Below are positions 23,625 through 32,205 of a stretch of DNA of 64,000 nt, in pieces; within the stretch, counting starts at the first letter, position 1, and each line of letters opens with the position of its first letter. This DNA is from LMUY01 sp965199165 (GTDB taxonomy: Bacteria; Pseudomonadota; Alphaproteobacteria; Acetobacterales; Acetobacteraceae). The DNA lies in the NCBI GenBank assembly GCA_965199165.1, contig OZ240681.1, positions 682,001 through 746,000 on the forward strand, read 5' to 3'. The position numbers and the translations under genes were made by a program. The notes beneath the pieces are model-generated. The model saw nothing but the letters and a program-made list of their open reading frames with translations, searched no databases and was not told the DNA's origin.

Positions 23625-25355
23625 TCAGGCGAAGGTGAAGCGGCGGGCCGCGTAGCCGTACATCGGCCGCCAGACCAGGCGGTTGAACAGCAGCACGAAG
23701 GCGCTCATCACCACGACGCCCAGCACCACCTTCGGGGTGTTGCCGTCAGCCCCCTCCGTGCTGGCCTGCGCGATGTAGGCGCCCAGGCCGTGGGCCTGCA
23801 GCCGGTCGTTGCCCCAGGTGACGACCTCGGCCACGATCGCGGCGTTCCAGGAGCCGCCCGAGGCGGTGATCGCACCCGTCACGTAATAGGAGAAGATGCC
23901 CGGCAGGATCACCCGCCGCCACCACAACCAGCCGCCCACGCGGAAGTTCTGGCAGGCCTCCAGCAGGTCCCCCGGGAAAGCAGCCGCCCCGGCGATCACG
24001 TTGAACAGGATGTACCACTGCGTGCCCAGCACCATCAGCGGCGTCAGCCAGACGTCGCGGTTCAGCCCGTAATGCACGATGACGACGACGAAGATCGGGA
24101 AGAACAGGTTGGCCGGGAAGGCGGCGAGGAACTGCGCCACCGGTTGCGCCCGGCGCGCCCATGTCGGCCGCAGGCCGAGCCATACGCCGATCGGCACCCA
24201 GACCAGCGTGGCCAGCGCCATCAGCACCACGACGCGGATCATGGTGTAGACGCCGTCCAGCGTCGCCTCCCCCAGGTCGGACCATTGCAGCGTCGCCGAG
24301 ACGTAGGTGACGATCTTCCACAGTGCCGCCGCGACCGCCAGGGCCAGCAAGCCGCCCCAGACATAGTCCCACGCGCGCGACGCCGCCGGGCTGATGCCCG
24401 GCACGATGCGGCGGCTGCGGGCCAGGCGCATGCCCGCCGTCACGTTGAACACGAGCACCAGCCGGTCGACGACCGCGGCCAGCAGCCGGGTGCGGCGCAG
24501 CAGCTTGAGCATCCACGGGTCCTCCGCCTCCGCCCCGGCCGTCATCTCGAAACGGAACTTGGCGGACCAGGCGACCAGCGGGCGGAACAGCAGCTGGTCG
24601 TAGGCGAGGATGACCACGAGCATGGCCAGGATCGCGTAGAACACGGCCCGGATGTCCCGCTCCTCCAGCGCCTGCGCCACGTAGGAGCCGATGCCCGGCA
24701 GCTTCCACGTGGTGTCGCCGACGGTGACCGCCTCGCTGGCGACGACGAAGAACCAACCGCCGGACATCGACATCATGGTGTTCCAGACCAGCCCCGGCAT
24801 GGCGAACGGCGCCTCCATCCGCCAGAACTTCTGCCAGGGCGACAGGCCGAAGGCGGTGGCGCATTCGGCCAGGTCCGCCGGGACGGTCTTCAGCGACTGG
24901 TAGAGGCTGAACGCCATGTTCCAGGCCTGGCTGGTGAAGATCGCGAAGATCGCCGCCAGCTCCACCCCCAGCACCCGGCCGGGGAACAGGTGCATGAAGA
25001 AGACGACGGTGAAGGTCAGGAAGCCGATGATCGGCACCGACTGCAGGATGTCCAGGATCGGCACCAGTACCAGGCCGGCCCGGCGGCTCTTCGCGGCCCA
25101 GGTCGCGTAGGTGAAGGTGAAGAGGAAGGAACAGGCGAGGGCCGCGAACATCCGCAACGTCGTACGCAAGGCGTAGCCAGGCAGATACGCCGGGTCGAGA
25201 CTGATCGGCTCCATCGCCGTGAGGGGGGCGACGGTGTGGCGCGCGCCGCTGGCGAAGGCGAAGATCAGCCCGCCGATGCACAGGATGGCGGCGATGTCGA
25301 ACAGGTTGGGGAGGCGCCGGACCGAGGCGAAAGCCGGGAAGGTCGTACCGGACAT
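23625..25355 (-). CDS. ABC transporter permease with two fused BPD domains
   Basis: A 576-residue membrane protein. Two binding-protein-dependent transport domains follow each other, about 90-270 and 370-570. Each carries its own loop for ATPase contact (ATAFGLSPWQKFWRMEAPFA and CQNFRVGGWLWWRRVILPGI). One chain can therefore replace the usual permease dimer. It is the partner of the AAA-associated ATPase. GAGGAAAG precedes the ATG. Orphan systems of this layout lack a local substrate-binding protein. Confidence 0.87.
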   Translation of the reverse strand: MSGTTFPAFASVRRLPNLFDIAAILCIGGLIFAFASGARHTVAPLTAMEPISLDPAYLPGYALRTTLRMFAALACSFLFTFTYATWAAKSRRAGLVLVPILDILQSVPIIGFLTFTVVFFMHLFPGRVLGVELAAIFAIFTSQAWNMAFSLYQSLKTVPADLAECATAFGLSPWQKFWRMEAPFAMPGLVWNTMMSMSGGWFFVVASEAVTVGDTTWKLPGIGSYVAQALEERDIRAVFYAILAMLVVILAYDQLLFRPLVAWSAKFRFEMTAGAEAEDPWMLKLLRRTRLLAAVVDRLVLVFNVTAGMRLARSRRIVPGISPAASRAWDYVWGGLLALAVAAALWKIVTYVSATLQWSDLGEATLDGVYTMIRVVVLMALATLVWVPIGVWLGLRPTWARRAQPVAQFLAAFPANLFFPIFVVVIVHYGLNRDVWLTPLMVLGTQWYILFNVIAGAAAFPGDLLEACQNFRVGGWLWWRRVILPGIFSYYVTGAITASGGSWNAAIVAEVVTWGNDRLQAHGLGAYIAQASTEGADGNTPKVVLGVVVMSAFVLLFNRLVWRPMYGYAARRFTFA

Positions 25356-25453
25356 TGGGCTTTCCTCGGACGTGTTCCCGGCAGCCCATACAAGCCGGCG
25401 TTGCGGCTGTCACTCCGGCAATCGATGGCGGTTCGGTTACCGGCCGGGGCGGT

Positions 25454-25912
25454 TCAGCCGGTCGAGCCGAAGCCGCCGCTGCCCCGGTCGCTCGGGCCGG
25501 AAAACGCGTCCACGACGGTGAGCTGCGGGCGCAGGACCGGCACGAACAGCAGCTGCGCGAACCGTTCGCCGGGTGTCAGGATGATCGGGTCCGTGCCGGG
25601 GGCGTTGCGGTTCCACGCGCTGACCATGATCGGGCCGGTGTAGTCCGGGTCGATCAGGCCCACGAGGTTGCCGAGGACAAGGCCTTTGCGGTGGCCAAGG
25701 CCCGAACGGGGCAGCACCAGGGCCGCCAGGCTCGGGTCCGCCATATGGATTGCGAAGCCGGCGGGGATGAGCGCCGCGGCGGTCCCGGACACGATGGCGA
25801 GTGGCGCGTCCAGGCAGGCATGCAGGTCGATCGCCGCGGCCATGGCACTCTGGTAGGTCGGCAGGCCCCATTCGTGCAGGCGCTGGTCCAGCACGACCAT
25901 CTCCACCCTCAC
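25454..25912 (-). CDS. dut: dUTP diphosphatase
   Basis: 152 residues. Trimeric dUTPase motifs are present in order: AAAIDLHACLD (motif 1), PRSGLGHRKGLVLGN (motif 2), GLIDPDYTGPIMV (motif 3), ERFAQLLFVPV (motif 4) and the flexible glycine-rich tail RGSGGFGSTG (motif 5). It hydrolyses dUTP to dUMP, keeping uracil out of DNA and supplying dTMP synthesis. The start GTG overlaps the coaBC stop. An ATG four codons later is an alternative. Confidence 0.95.
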   Translation of the reverse strand: MRVEMVVLDQRLHEWGLPTYQSAMAAAIDLHACLDAPLAIVSGTAAALIPAGFAIHMADPSLAALVLPRSGLGHRKGLVLGNLVGLIDPDYTGPIMVSAWNRNAPGTDPIILTPGERFAQLLFVPVLRPQLTVVDAFSGPSDRGSGGFGSTG

Positions 25913-27090
25913 CCCAGCGCGTCCGCGATGCGGACGGCCAGGCGGGCGGCGACCTCGGTCTTGGGCAGCATGGGCCAGTCCTCCTCACCCTCGGCGGTGA
26001 CGAGGTGGACCTGGTTGGCCTCGCCGGCCATTATGCCGGTGGAGGGACGCACGTCGTTGGCGACGATCCAGTCGCAGCCCTTGCGCCGTCGCTTGGCGGC
26101 GGCGTTGGCGGCGACGTCCTCCGTCTCCGCGGCGAAGCCGACCACCAGGCGCGGGCGCAGCGGCCCGGCGGCGGACAAGGTGGCCAGGATGTCCGGGTTG
26201 GGCTGGAGGACCAGCGCGGGCGGAGGCGCACCGGCCTGCTTCTTCAGCTTGTGCGCCGCCGCCTCGACGTGCCAGTCCGCCACGGCCGCGGCGCAGACCG
26301 CCGCGTCGGCAGGAAGCGCGGCCTGGCAGGCCGCCAGCATCTCGGTGGCCGTTTCCACCCGGCGGATCGCCGCGCCATGCGGCAGTTCCTGCGCCGTCGG
26401 ACCGCTCACCAGCGTCACACGGGCCCCCTGGTGGAGCAGCGCGGCGGCGATCGCCGTGCCCTGCCGGCCGGAGGAGCGGTTGGCGATGTAGCGCACCGGG
26501 TCGATCGGTTCGTGGGTGGGGCCGCTGGTCACCAGCACGTGCTTGCCGACGAGCCGGCCCGGTGCTGCGAATCCCTCGATGGCGGCCAGGATCGCCGGTG
26601 GTTCAGCCAGCCGGCCGGGGCCGAACTCGTGGCAGGCCATGACGCCCTCATCCGGGCCCACGAACCTGACGCCACGGCTGCGCAAGGTGGCGACGTTCGC
26701 CAAGGTGGCCGGGTGCAGCCACATCCGCACGTTCATCGCCGGGGCGGCGAGCACCGGCTTGTCGGTCGCCAGCAGCAGGGTCGTGGCGAGGTCGTGCGCC
26801 CGCCCGGTCGCCATGCAGGCCAGGATGTCCGCGCTCGCCGGCGCCACCACCACCAGGTCAGCCGCGCGGGACAGCTGGATGTGCCCCATCTCGCTCTCAT
26901 CCGTCAGCGACCACAGGTCGGTATAGACGCGCGTCTCGGTCAGCGCCTGCAGGCTGAGCGGGGTGACGAAATGCGCCCCTCCGGCCGTCAACACGCCGGT
27001 GACGCCGTGGCCGGCCTTGCGCAGCAAACGCACCAGCTCCAGCGCCTTGTAGGCGGCGATCCCGCCGGAGACGACCAGCAGGACCTTCAC
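25909..27090 (-). CDS. coaBC: bifunctional phosphopantothenoylcysteine decarboxylase/synthase
   Basis: 393 residues from a GTG that overlaps the ubiE stop (GTGA). The N-terminal flavoprotein CoaC domain has LLVVSGGIAAYKALELVR, the active-site region of HFVTPLSLQ, MGHIQLSRAADLVVVAPASA and the PAMNVRMW motif. The CoaB domain starts at VLVTSGPTHEPIDPVRYIAN and includes GFAAETEDV and the Lys in KGCDWIVANDV. It makes 4'-phosphopantetheine for coenzyme A. It is coupled to ubiE and dut. Confidence 0.95.
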   Translation of the reverse strand: MKVLLVVSGGIAAYKALELVRLLRKAGHGVTGVLTAGGAHFVTPLSLQALTETRVYTDLWSLTDESEMGHIQLSRAADLVVVAPASADILACMATGRAHDLATTLLLATDKPVLAAPAMNVRMWLHPATLANVATLRSRGVRFVGPDEGVMACHEFGPGRLAEPPAILAAIEGFAAPGRLVGKHVLVTSGPTHEPIDPVRYIANRSSGRQGTAIAAALLHQGARVTLVSGPTAQELPHGAAIRRVETATEMLAACQAALPADAAVCAAAVADWHVEAAAHKLKKQAGAPPPALVLQPNPDILATLSAAGPLRPRLVVGFAAETEDVAANAAAKRRRKGCDWIVANDVRPSTGIMAGEANQVHLVTAEGEEDWPMLPKTEVAARLAVRIADALG

Positions 27091-27827
27091 AGGCGGCGGC
27101 CGGTGTGGATCGCCGCGATGCCGCCGGTCAGGTTGCGGTGGTGCACCTGCGCGAACCCGGCTTCCCGCATCATCGCCGCCAGCGCCGCCTGGTCGGGGAA
27201 GGTGCGGATGCTCTCCGCCAGGTAGCGGTAGCTCTCGGCATCGCCTGCCACGGCACTGCCCAGGCGGGGCAGCACGGAAAAGGACCAGGCGTCGTAGACG
27301 GGGGCCAGCACCGCCACCTGCACGCGCGAGAACTCCAGGCAGGCGAAGCGGCCGCCGGGCCGCAAGACGCGGCGCGCCTCCCGCAGGGCCGCCGGCTTGT
27401 CGGTGACGTTGCGCAGGCCGAAGGCGATGGACACCACGTCCACGCTGCGGTCCGGCAGCGGCAGCATCTCCGCATCCGCGACCAGGAAGCGGGTTGCGGC
27501 GGCATGTCCGCCCGTGATGGCCCGGTCCCGGCCGACGCCCAGCATGGCGGCGTTGATGTCCGACAGCACGGCCGGCCCGCCGCCGGCACGCCGCCAGCCG
27601 AAGGTGACGTCCCCGGTGCCACCGGCCAGGTCCAGCAAGGTCCGGTGCGCGGCCGGGTGCAGGGCGGCGACGAAGGCCCGCTTCCAGGCGCGATGGATGC
27701 CGAGCGACATCAGGTCGTTCATCAGGTCGTAGCGCGGGGCCACGCTGTCGAACACGGCGCGCACCAGCGGCTTCTTCTCTGCGCGCGGGACGGTGCGGTA
27801 GCCGAAATCGGTGGTGTTGTCGCTCAT
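27087..27827 (-). CDS. ubiE: ubiquinone/menaquinone C-methyltransferase
   Basis: 246 residues. UbiE signatures are FDSVAPRYDLMNDLMSLGIH, the SAM loop LLDLAGGTGDV, DAEMLPLPDRSVDVVSIAFG and LRNVTDKPAALREARRVLRPGG. The enzyme adds the C-methyl group in ubiquinone synthesis using SAM. The ubiB kinase gene that often follows is not present between it and coaBC here. It is divergent from mutM with a 29-bp gap. Confidence 0.93.
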   Translation of the reverse strand: MSDNTTDFGYRTVPRAEKKPLVRAVFDSVAPRYDLMNDLMSLGIHRAWKRAFVAALHPAAHRTLLDLAGGTGDVTFGWRRAGGGPAVLSDINAAMLGVGRDRAITGGHAAATRFLVADAEMLPLPDRSVDVVSIAFGLRNVTDKPAALREARRVLRPGGRFACLEFSRVQVAVLAPVYDAWSFSVLPRLGSAVAGDAESYRYLAESIRTFPDQAALAAMMREAGFAQVHHRNLTGGIAAIHTGRRL

Positions 27828-27856
27828 GTGCCGCCTGTATAGCCTGCCCGGCACCC

Positions 27857-28696
27857 ATGCCGGAACTCCCAGAAGTCGAAACGGTGATGCGCGGCCTGCG
27901 CGCACGGCTGGAGGGGCGTGTGATCGTACGGGCGGCGGTGAACCGGCCGGACCTGCGCTGGGCGATGCCGACGAACCTGGCGATGCGGCTGACCGGGGCG
28001 CGGGTGCAGGGGTTCCGCCGCCGGGCCAAATACATCCTGATGCGGCTGGATGGCGGCGACAGCGTGCTGCTGCATCTGGGCATGTCCGGCCGCATGGTGA
28101 TCGGGCCGGCAAACCCGAACGGCGTGACGCTGCACGAGCACCTGGTGCTGCATACCGACGACGGCTGGCGGGTCGGCTTCGTCGACCCGCGCCGCTTCGG
28201 CTCGGTCGACCTGGTGCCGACGGGGGCGGAGGACGCGCATCGCCTCCTGGCGGAACTGGGGCCGGAGCCGCTGGACGCAGCCTTCGCGGTCGGCGTGCTG
28301 GCGCGGGCGCTGGCGGGCAAGCGCACGCCGATCAAGGCGGCGTTGCTCGACCAGAGGCTGGTGGCCGGGCTGGGCAACATCTACGTCTGCGAGGCGCTGT
28401 TCCGGGCCAGGATCGCGCCCGATCGGCAGGCGGCGATGGTGCCGCGCGCGGCGGCGGCGCGGCTGGTGGCGGCGATCAAGGCCACGCTGACGGAGGCGAT
28501 CGCAGCCGGCGGCTCCTCCCTGCGCGACTACGTGCAGCCGGATGGCGAGCTCGGCTACTTCCAGCACGCTTGGAAGGTGTATGGGCGGGAGGGCCAGCCC
28601 TGCGAGCGGTGCCCGGGACCGCCCGGGTGTGGAGGCGTCGCGCGCATGGTGCAGTCGGGGCGGTCGACATTCTACTGCGCGCGGACGCAGCGGTAG
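27857..28696 (+). CDS. mutM: formamidopyrimidine-DNA glycosylase with altered zinc finger
   Basis: 279 residues. The catalytic Pro2-Glu3 in MPELPEVETV, the lesion loop and helix-two-turn-helix (LLDQRLVAGLGNIYVCEALF) are intact. The enzyme removes 8-oxoguanine and formamidopyrimidine and nicks the strand. The C-terminal zinc finger has Cys249 and Cys252 and then Cys274, but the fourth ligand position is Thr277 (FYCARTQR). An additional Cys258 in an inserted GPPGCGG loop could substitute. The DNA reads this unambiguously. Confidence 0.95.
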   Translation: MPELPEVETVMRGLRARLEGRVIVRAAVNRPDLRWAMPTNLAMRLTGARVQGFRRRAKYILMRLDGGDSVLLHLGMSGRMVIGPANPNGVTLHEHLVLHTDDGWRVGFVDPRRFGSVDLVPTGAEDAHRLLAELGPEPLDAAFAVGVLARALAGKRTPIKAALLDQRLVAGLGNIYVCEALFRARIAPDRQAAMVPRAAAARLVAAIKATLTEAIAAGGSSLRDYVQPDGELGYFQHAWKVYGREGQPCERCPGPPGCGGVARMVQSGRSTFYCARTQR

Positions 28697-28699
28697 CTG

Positions 28700-28728
28700 T
28701 TCGCAAGGTCACGGCGCTCTGGTATGCT
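28700..28728 (+). promoter_or_regulatory. sigma-70-type promoter, possibly giving a leaderless transcript
   Basis: TTCGCA and TATGCT are separated by 17 bp. The expected start of transcription falls at or next to the ATG at 28735, so the mRNA may have little or no leader. No Shine-Dalgarno is visible before that ATG, which agrees. Confidence 0.45.
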
Positions 28729-28734
28729 GGCGGA

Positions 28735-29169
28735 ATGACGGTCGTGTTCGACAAGCTATCGTTCATGCGGCACCTTGAGAGCGAGGGCACGTTCGCTCGG
28801 CCGCAGGCGGAAAAGCTGTCCGAGGCCTTCCACCAGGCGGTCCAGGAGACGGTCGCAACCCATGCCGACATCGCGCGGTTGGAGGCTGGACTGGCGCGAC
28901 TGGAAGGTGCGGTGGGTTCGCAGATTGCGCGGCTGGAAGGTGCGATAGCCGCCGACGTCGCGCGGCTGGACGCACGGATCGATAGCATGGATGCGAGGGT
29001 GGACGCCAAGCTGGCGAGCGTGGACGCCAAGCTGGCGGGCGTGGACGCCAAGATGGCGCGGCTGGAGGCCAAGCTCGATGCAGGCCTGGCAAACTCGAAG
29101 GTCTGGACCGTCGGGGTCGGCGTGGCCCTGTTCAGCGCCCTGTCGGCGATCCGCTTCTTCGGCCACTGA
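28735..29169 (+). CDS. coiled-coil protein with C-terminal membrane anchor (DUF1640-like)
   Basis: 144 residues. After a short N-terminal domain (FDKLSFMRHLESEGTFARPQ), residues 40-120 form a coiled coil built of near-identical units (ARLEGAV, VDAKLAS, VDAKLAG, VDAKMAR). A hydrophobic segment (VWTVGVGVALFSALSAI) closes the protein. This is the plan of the CCDC90/DUF1640 family, membrane-anchored coiled coils of unclear bacterial role. The repeat DNA is prone to slippage. Confidence 0.75.
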   Translation: MTVVFDKLSFMRHLESEGTFARPQAEKLSEAFHQAVQETVATHADIARLEAGLARLEGAVGSQIARLEGAIAADVARLDARIDSMDARVDAKLASVDAKLAGVDAKMARLEAKLDAGLANSKVWTVGVGVALFSALSAIRFFGH

Positions 29170-29225
29170 GCGGCTTCCCTGCCGCCCGTCTCCGGGCTAG
29201 GTAGGCCTCGCGGAGGGAGCAGAGC

Positions 29226-29993
29226 ATGCCCGAAATGATCCTGGTGGAGACGCACGGCAGCGTCGGGCTGATCCGCTTCAACCGGCCGGCTGCGCTCAAC
29301 GCGCTCTGCGACCAGCTCGTCGGCGAGATCGGCACGCAGTTGCTGGACTTCGATGCCAACCCCGATATCGGCGCCATCGTCCTGACCGGATCGGAAAAGG
29401 CGTTCGCCGCCGGCGCCGACATCAAGGAGATGCAATCGCGCAGCTACCCGGCCGTCCTGCAGGACGATTTCATCGCGAAGTGGGAAACGGTGCTGCGCGT
29501 CAAGAAGCCGGTGGTCGCCGCCGTGGCCGGGTTTGCCCTGGGCGGCGGGTGCGAGCTGGCGATGATGTGCGACCTGATCGTGTGCGCCGATACGGCGAAG
29601 TTCGGGCAGCCGGAGATCAACCTGGGCGTGATGCCCGGTGCCGGCGGCACCCAGCGCTTCACCCGCGCGGTGGGCAAGTCCAAGGCCATGGACATGTGCC
29701 TGACCGGGCGCATGATGGATGCCGCGGAGGCGGAGCGCGCCAACTTGGTCAGCCGCGTCTTTCCCGCGCAAGCCATGTTGGACGAGGCGATCAAGCTCGC
29801 CGCCAAGATCGCCGGCCAGTCGCGCACGGCAACGCTGCTGACCAAGCGCGCCGTCAACGCGGCGTTCGAGACGACCTTGACCCAAGGGGTCGGCACCGAG
29901 CGGTCGCTGTTCCTGTCGCTGTTCGGCACGCCCGACCAACAGGAGGGAATGGCTGCCTTCGTGGAGAAGCGTAAGCCCAATTTCGGGCGGTGA
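29226..29993 (+). CDS. enoyl-CoA hydratase
   Basis: A 255-residue crotonase. The oxyanion-hole segment is AFAAGADIKEM and AGFALGGGCELAMMCD. Catalytic glutamates lie in GGGCELAMMCD and in the FGQPEINLGVMPGAGGTQR motif, matching short-chain enoyl-CoA hydratases. It hydrates 2-enoyl-CoA in fatty-acid oxidation. A hydratase gene just upstream of rpsT is a recurrent order in related alphaproteobacteria. GGAG precedes the ATG. Confidence 0.92.
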   Translation: MPEMILVETHGSVGLIRFNRPAALNALCDQLVGEIGTQLLDFDANPDIGAIVLTGSEKAFAAGADIKEMQSRSYPAVLQDDFIAKWETVLRVKKPVVAAVAGFALGGGCELAMMCDLIVCADTAKFGQPEINLGVMPGAGGTQRFTRAVGKSKAMDMCLTGRMMDAAEAERANLVSRVFPAQAMLDEAIKLAAKIAGQSRTATLLTKRAVNAAFETTLTQGVGTERSLFLSLFGTPDQQEGMAAFVEKRKPNFGR

Positions 29994-30011
29994 AGCGGCT
30001 TCCTGGCTTCC

Positions 30012-30040
30012 TTGACTCGATGGTGCCACCCCCCTAGAAC
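30012..30040 (+). promoter_or_regulatory. sigma-70-type promoter for rpsT
   Basis: TTGACT and TAGAAC with a 17-bp spacer lie just after the hydratase gene and about 80 bp before the rpsT ATG, leaving a 75-nt leader. Confidence 0.55.
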
Positions 30041-30120
30041 ACCGCCCTTCACGAACGACGAACTGCGCGATCCCGTGGCCGGACGGTCATCGGCTCCGCT
30101 GAGAACGAGACACAGACCCG

Positions 30121-30399
30121 ATGGCGAACACCGCTTCCGCGCGAAAGCGCATCCGTCAGACCGAGCGCCGGACCGAGCGCAACCACGCGCGCAAGTCCCG
30201 GATGCGGACGTTCGTCAAGAAGGTCGAGACGGCAATCGCAAGCGGCGACAAGGACCAGGCAGCGGCCGCGTTCAAGGCTGCCCAGCCTGAGATGCAGCGA
30301 GCCGCTGGGAAGGGCGTGATCCACCGGAACACGGTGGCGCGCCGACTTTCCCGGCTGGCCAAGCGCATCAAAGCCCTAGCGGTGACAGCTGCAACGTGA
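30121..30399 (+). CDS. rpsT: 30S ribosomal protein S20
   Basis: A 92-residue, strongly basic helical protein with the standard S20 start MANTASARKRIRQTERRTER and the later KGVIHRNTVARRLSRLAKRI. It binds 16S rRNA early in small-subunit assembly. It has its own promoter and a hairpin terminator before dnaA. Confidence 0.96.
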   Translation: MANTASARKRIRQTERRTERNHARKSRMRTFVKKVETAIASGDKDQAAAAFKAAQPEMQRAAGKGVIHRNTVARRLSRLAKRIKALAVTAAT

Positions 30400-30449
30400 C
30401 GTGATCGCCTTCGGTCCCGCCACATGCGGGCGGGTGGGGATGTTTAGTT

Positions 30450-30490
30450 GAAAGGCTAGCCGGTTTCCCGTCGGAATCGCCAGCCTTTTC
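30450..30490 (+). terminator. probable rho-independent terminator after rpsT
   Basis: AAAGGCT (30451-30457) pairs with AGCCTTT (30482-30488) around an inner GC-rich loop. TTTTCATTT follows. An additional CCCGC/GCGGG stem lies just upstream at about 30417-30431. Confidence 0.55.
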
Positions 30491-30651
30491 ATTTGGGGCT
30501 GAGTTTCCATTACTTCCGCAAGCGCATTTGGCTCGGATTTGGATTGCCTGACTCCTCGCTTTGACCTACACCGTTACTCTGCGGTCATGTTTGCCAGGAT
30601 GGTTCATCCGGGTCGGACTTGACACTGCTGGCAACGCTCAAGGCAGGTGGG

Positions 30652-32112
30652 ATGATCACATTTGGCGGCCCGACCTCCCCGCCGGATGGCAGTGATCCCC
30701 CAACGTCACCTGCACACATGAGGCCCGGCGAAAGCGATCTGGCCGCAGCATGGGCGCGCGTTTGCGAACGCATGAAGGCGGACGTGGGCGAGGTGGATTA
30801 TCGCACCTGGCTGCGCCAAATGGCGCTTGCCGGACAGGATGGCGACGAAGTGACCATCCGGTTGCCGACCCGGTTCCTGCGGGACTGGGTGCGGAGCCAT
30901 TACGGCGACAAGCTCGCCGCGCTGTGGCGTGCGGAGGACCCGTCCGTGCACCGGGTGGACCTGCGCGTCGGCGCGCCCAGCCGCAGCCATCCTCCGGCGG
31001 CCGAGGTGATCCCGGTGGAACCGGTGGCAGGGTCCACCGCAGCATCCCGCGCCGATGAGCGCGCGGAGCCTCGCGCCACCGACATGGCCAGTGCCTTGGA
31101 CCCGCGCTTCTCGTTCGACGCGTTCGTCGTCGGCAAGCCGAACGAGTTCGCCTACGCCTGCGCTCGGCGCGTGGCGGAACACCCGGCGAGCCAAGGCTTC
31201 AACCCGCTGTTCCTGTATGGCGGGGTCGGCCTCGGCAAGACGCATCTGATGCATGCGGTGGGTCTGGAACTGTCCCGGCGCGAGGCCGGCCGGCCGACCA
31301 GCGTCACCTACATGTCGGCCGAGAAGTTCATGTACCGCTTCATCGCCGCCATCCGCAGCCATTCGACGATGGACTTCAAGGACAGCATGCGCTCGGTCGA
31401 CGTCCTGATGGTGGACGACGTGCAGTTCCTCATTGGCAAGGAAAGCACGCAGGAGGAGTTCTTCCACACCTTCAACGCCTTGGTGGATGCGGGCAAGCAG
31501 ATCGTCATCTCCTCCGACAAGTCGCCCTCAGACCTGGATGTGGAGCAGCGGCTGCGCACCCGGCTTGGCTGCGGCATGGTGGCGGATTTGCACGCCACCA
31601 CCTTCGAACTGCGCATCTCCATCCTGGAAGCCAAGGCCGCCCGCGCCGGGGTGGAGGTGTCACGCCGGGTGCTGGAATTCCTGTCGCACAAGATCACCAG
31701 CAACGTGCGCGAACTGGAGGGAGCGCTGAACCGCCTGCTCGCCCATGCCAGCCTGTTCGGCCGCCCGGTGACGCTGGAGTCGACGCAGGAGGTGCTGCGC
31801 GACGTGCTGAAGGCGCAGGACCGCCGCGTCACCATCGAGGAGATCCAGAAGCGGGTGGCCGAGCACTACCACCTCCGCCTCAGCGAGATGAGCAGCGCAC
31901 GGCGCGCCCGCAGCGTGGCGCGGCCTCGCCAGGTGGCGATGTACCTGGCCAAGCAGCTGACCAGCCGCTCCCTGCCGGAGATCGGCCGCAAGTTCGGCAA
32001 CCGCGACCACACCACCGTCATGCACGCCTGCTCCCGCGTGGCGGAGATCATGGACGTAGATGCGGGCTTCGCCGAGGACGTGGAGCTGCTGCGGCGGATG
32101 CTGGAGAGCTGA
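30652..32112 (+). CDS. dnaA: chromosomal replication initiator DnaA
   Basis: 486 residues from the chosen ATG. The frame opens at 30619 (TTG), and ATG at 30718 would also keep domain I. Domain I contains DVGEVDYRTWLRQM. The AAA+ domain has Walker A GGVGLGKTHLMHAV (about 189-202) and Walker B VLMVDDVQFL. The C-terminal HTH carries the DnaA signature GNRDHTTVMHACSRV. It binds DnaA boxes and unwinds oriC. No cluster of DnaA boxes is seen beside it, so oriC is probably elsewhere. Confidence 0.96.
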   Translation: MITFGGPTSPPDGSDPPTSPAHMRPGESDLAAAWARVCERMKADVGEVDYRTWLRQMALAGQDGDEVTIRLPTRFLRDWVRSHYGDKLAALWRAEDPSVHRVDLRVGAPSRSHPPAAEVIPVEPVAGSTAASRADERAEPRATDMASALDPRFSFDAFVVGKPNEFAYACARRVAEHPASQGFNPLFLYGGVGLGKTHLMHAVGLELSRREAGRPTSVTYMSAEKFMYRFIAAIRSHSTMDFKDSMRSVDVLMVDDVQFLIGKESTQEEFFHTFNALVDAGKQIVISSDKSPSDLDVEQRLRTRLGCGMVADLHATTFELRISILEAKAARAGVEVSRRVLEFLSHKITSNVRELEGALNRLLAHASLFGRPVTLESTQEVLRDVLKAQDRRVTIEEIQKRVAEHYHLRLSEMSSARRARSVARPRQVAMYLAKQLTSRSLPEIGRKFGNRDHTTVMHACSRVAEIMDVDAGFAEDVELLRRMLES

Positions 32113-32205
32113 CGCGTCGTCCGGTTGCGCCCTGCCCCGGCTCTGCTAGGTTGAACGACCGATGAGACAGCGCACCGAGTCCGGCCGCGCGGAAGGACCG
32201 AACCG

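Noticed and set aside
23604..25643. 679-residue plus-strand open frame
   Set aside because: Antisense shadow of the fused permease, full of HR/DQ/RR runs typical of such shadows.
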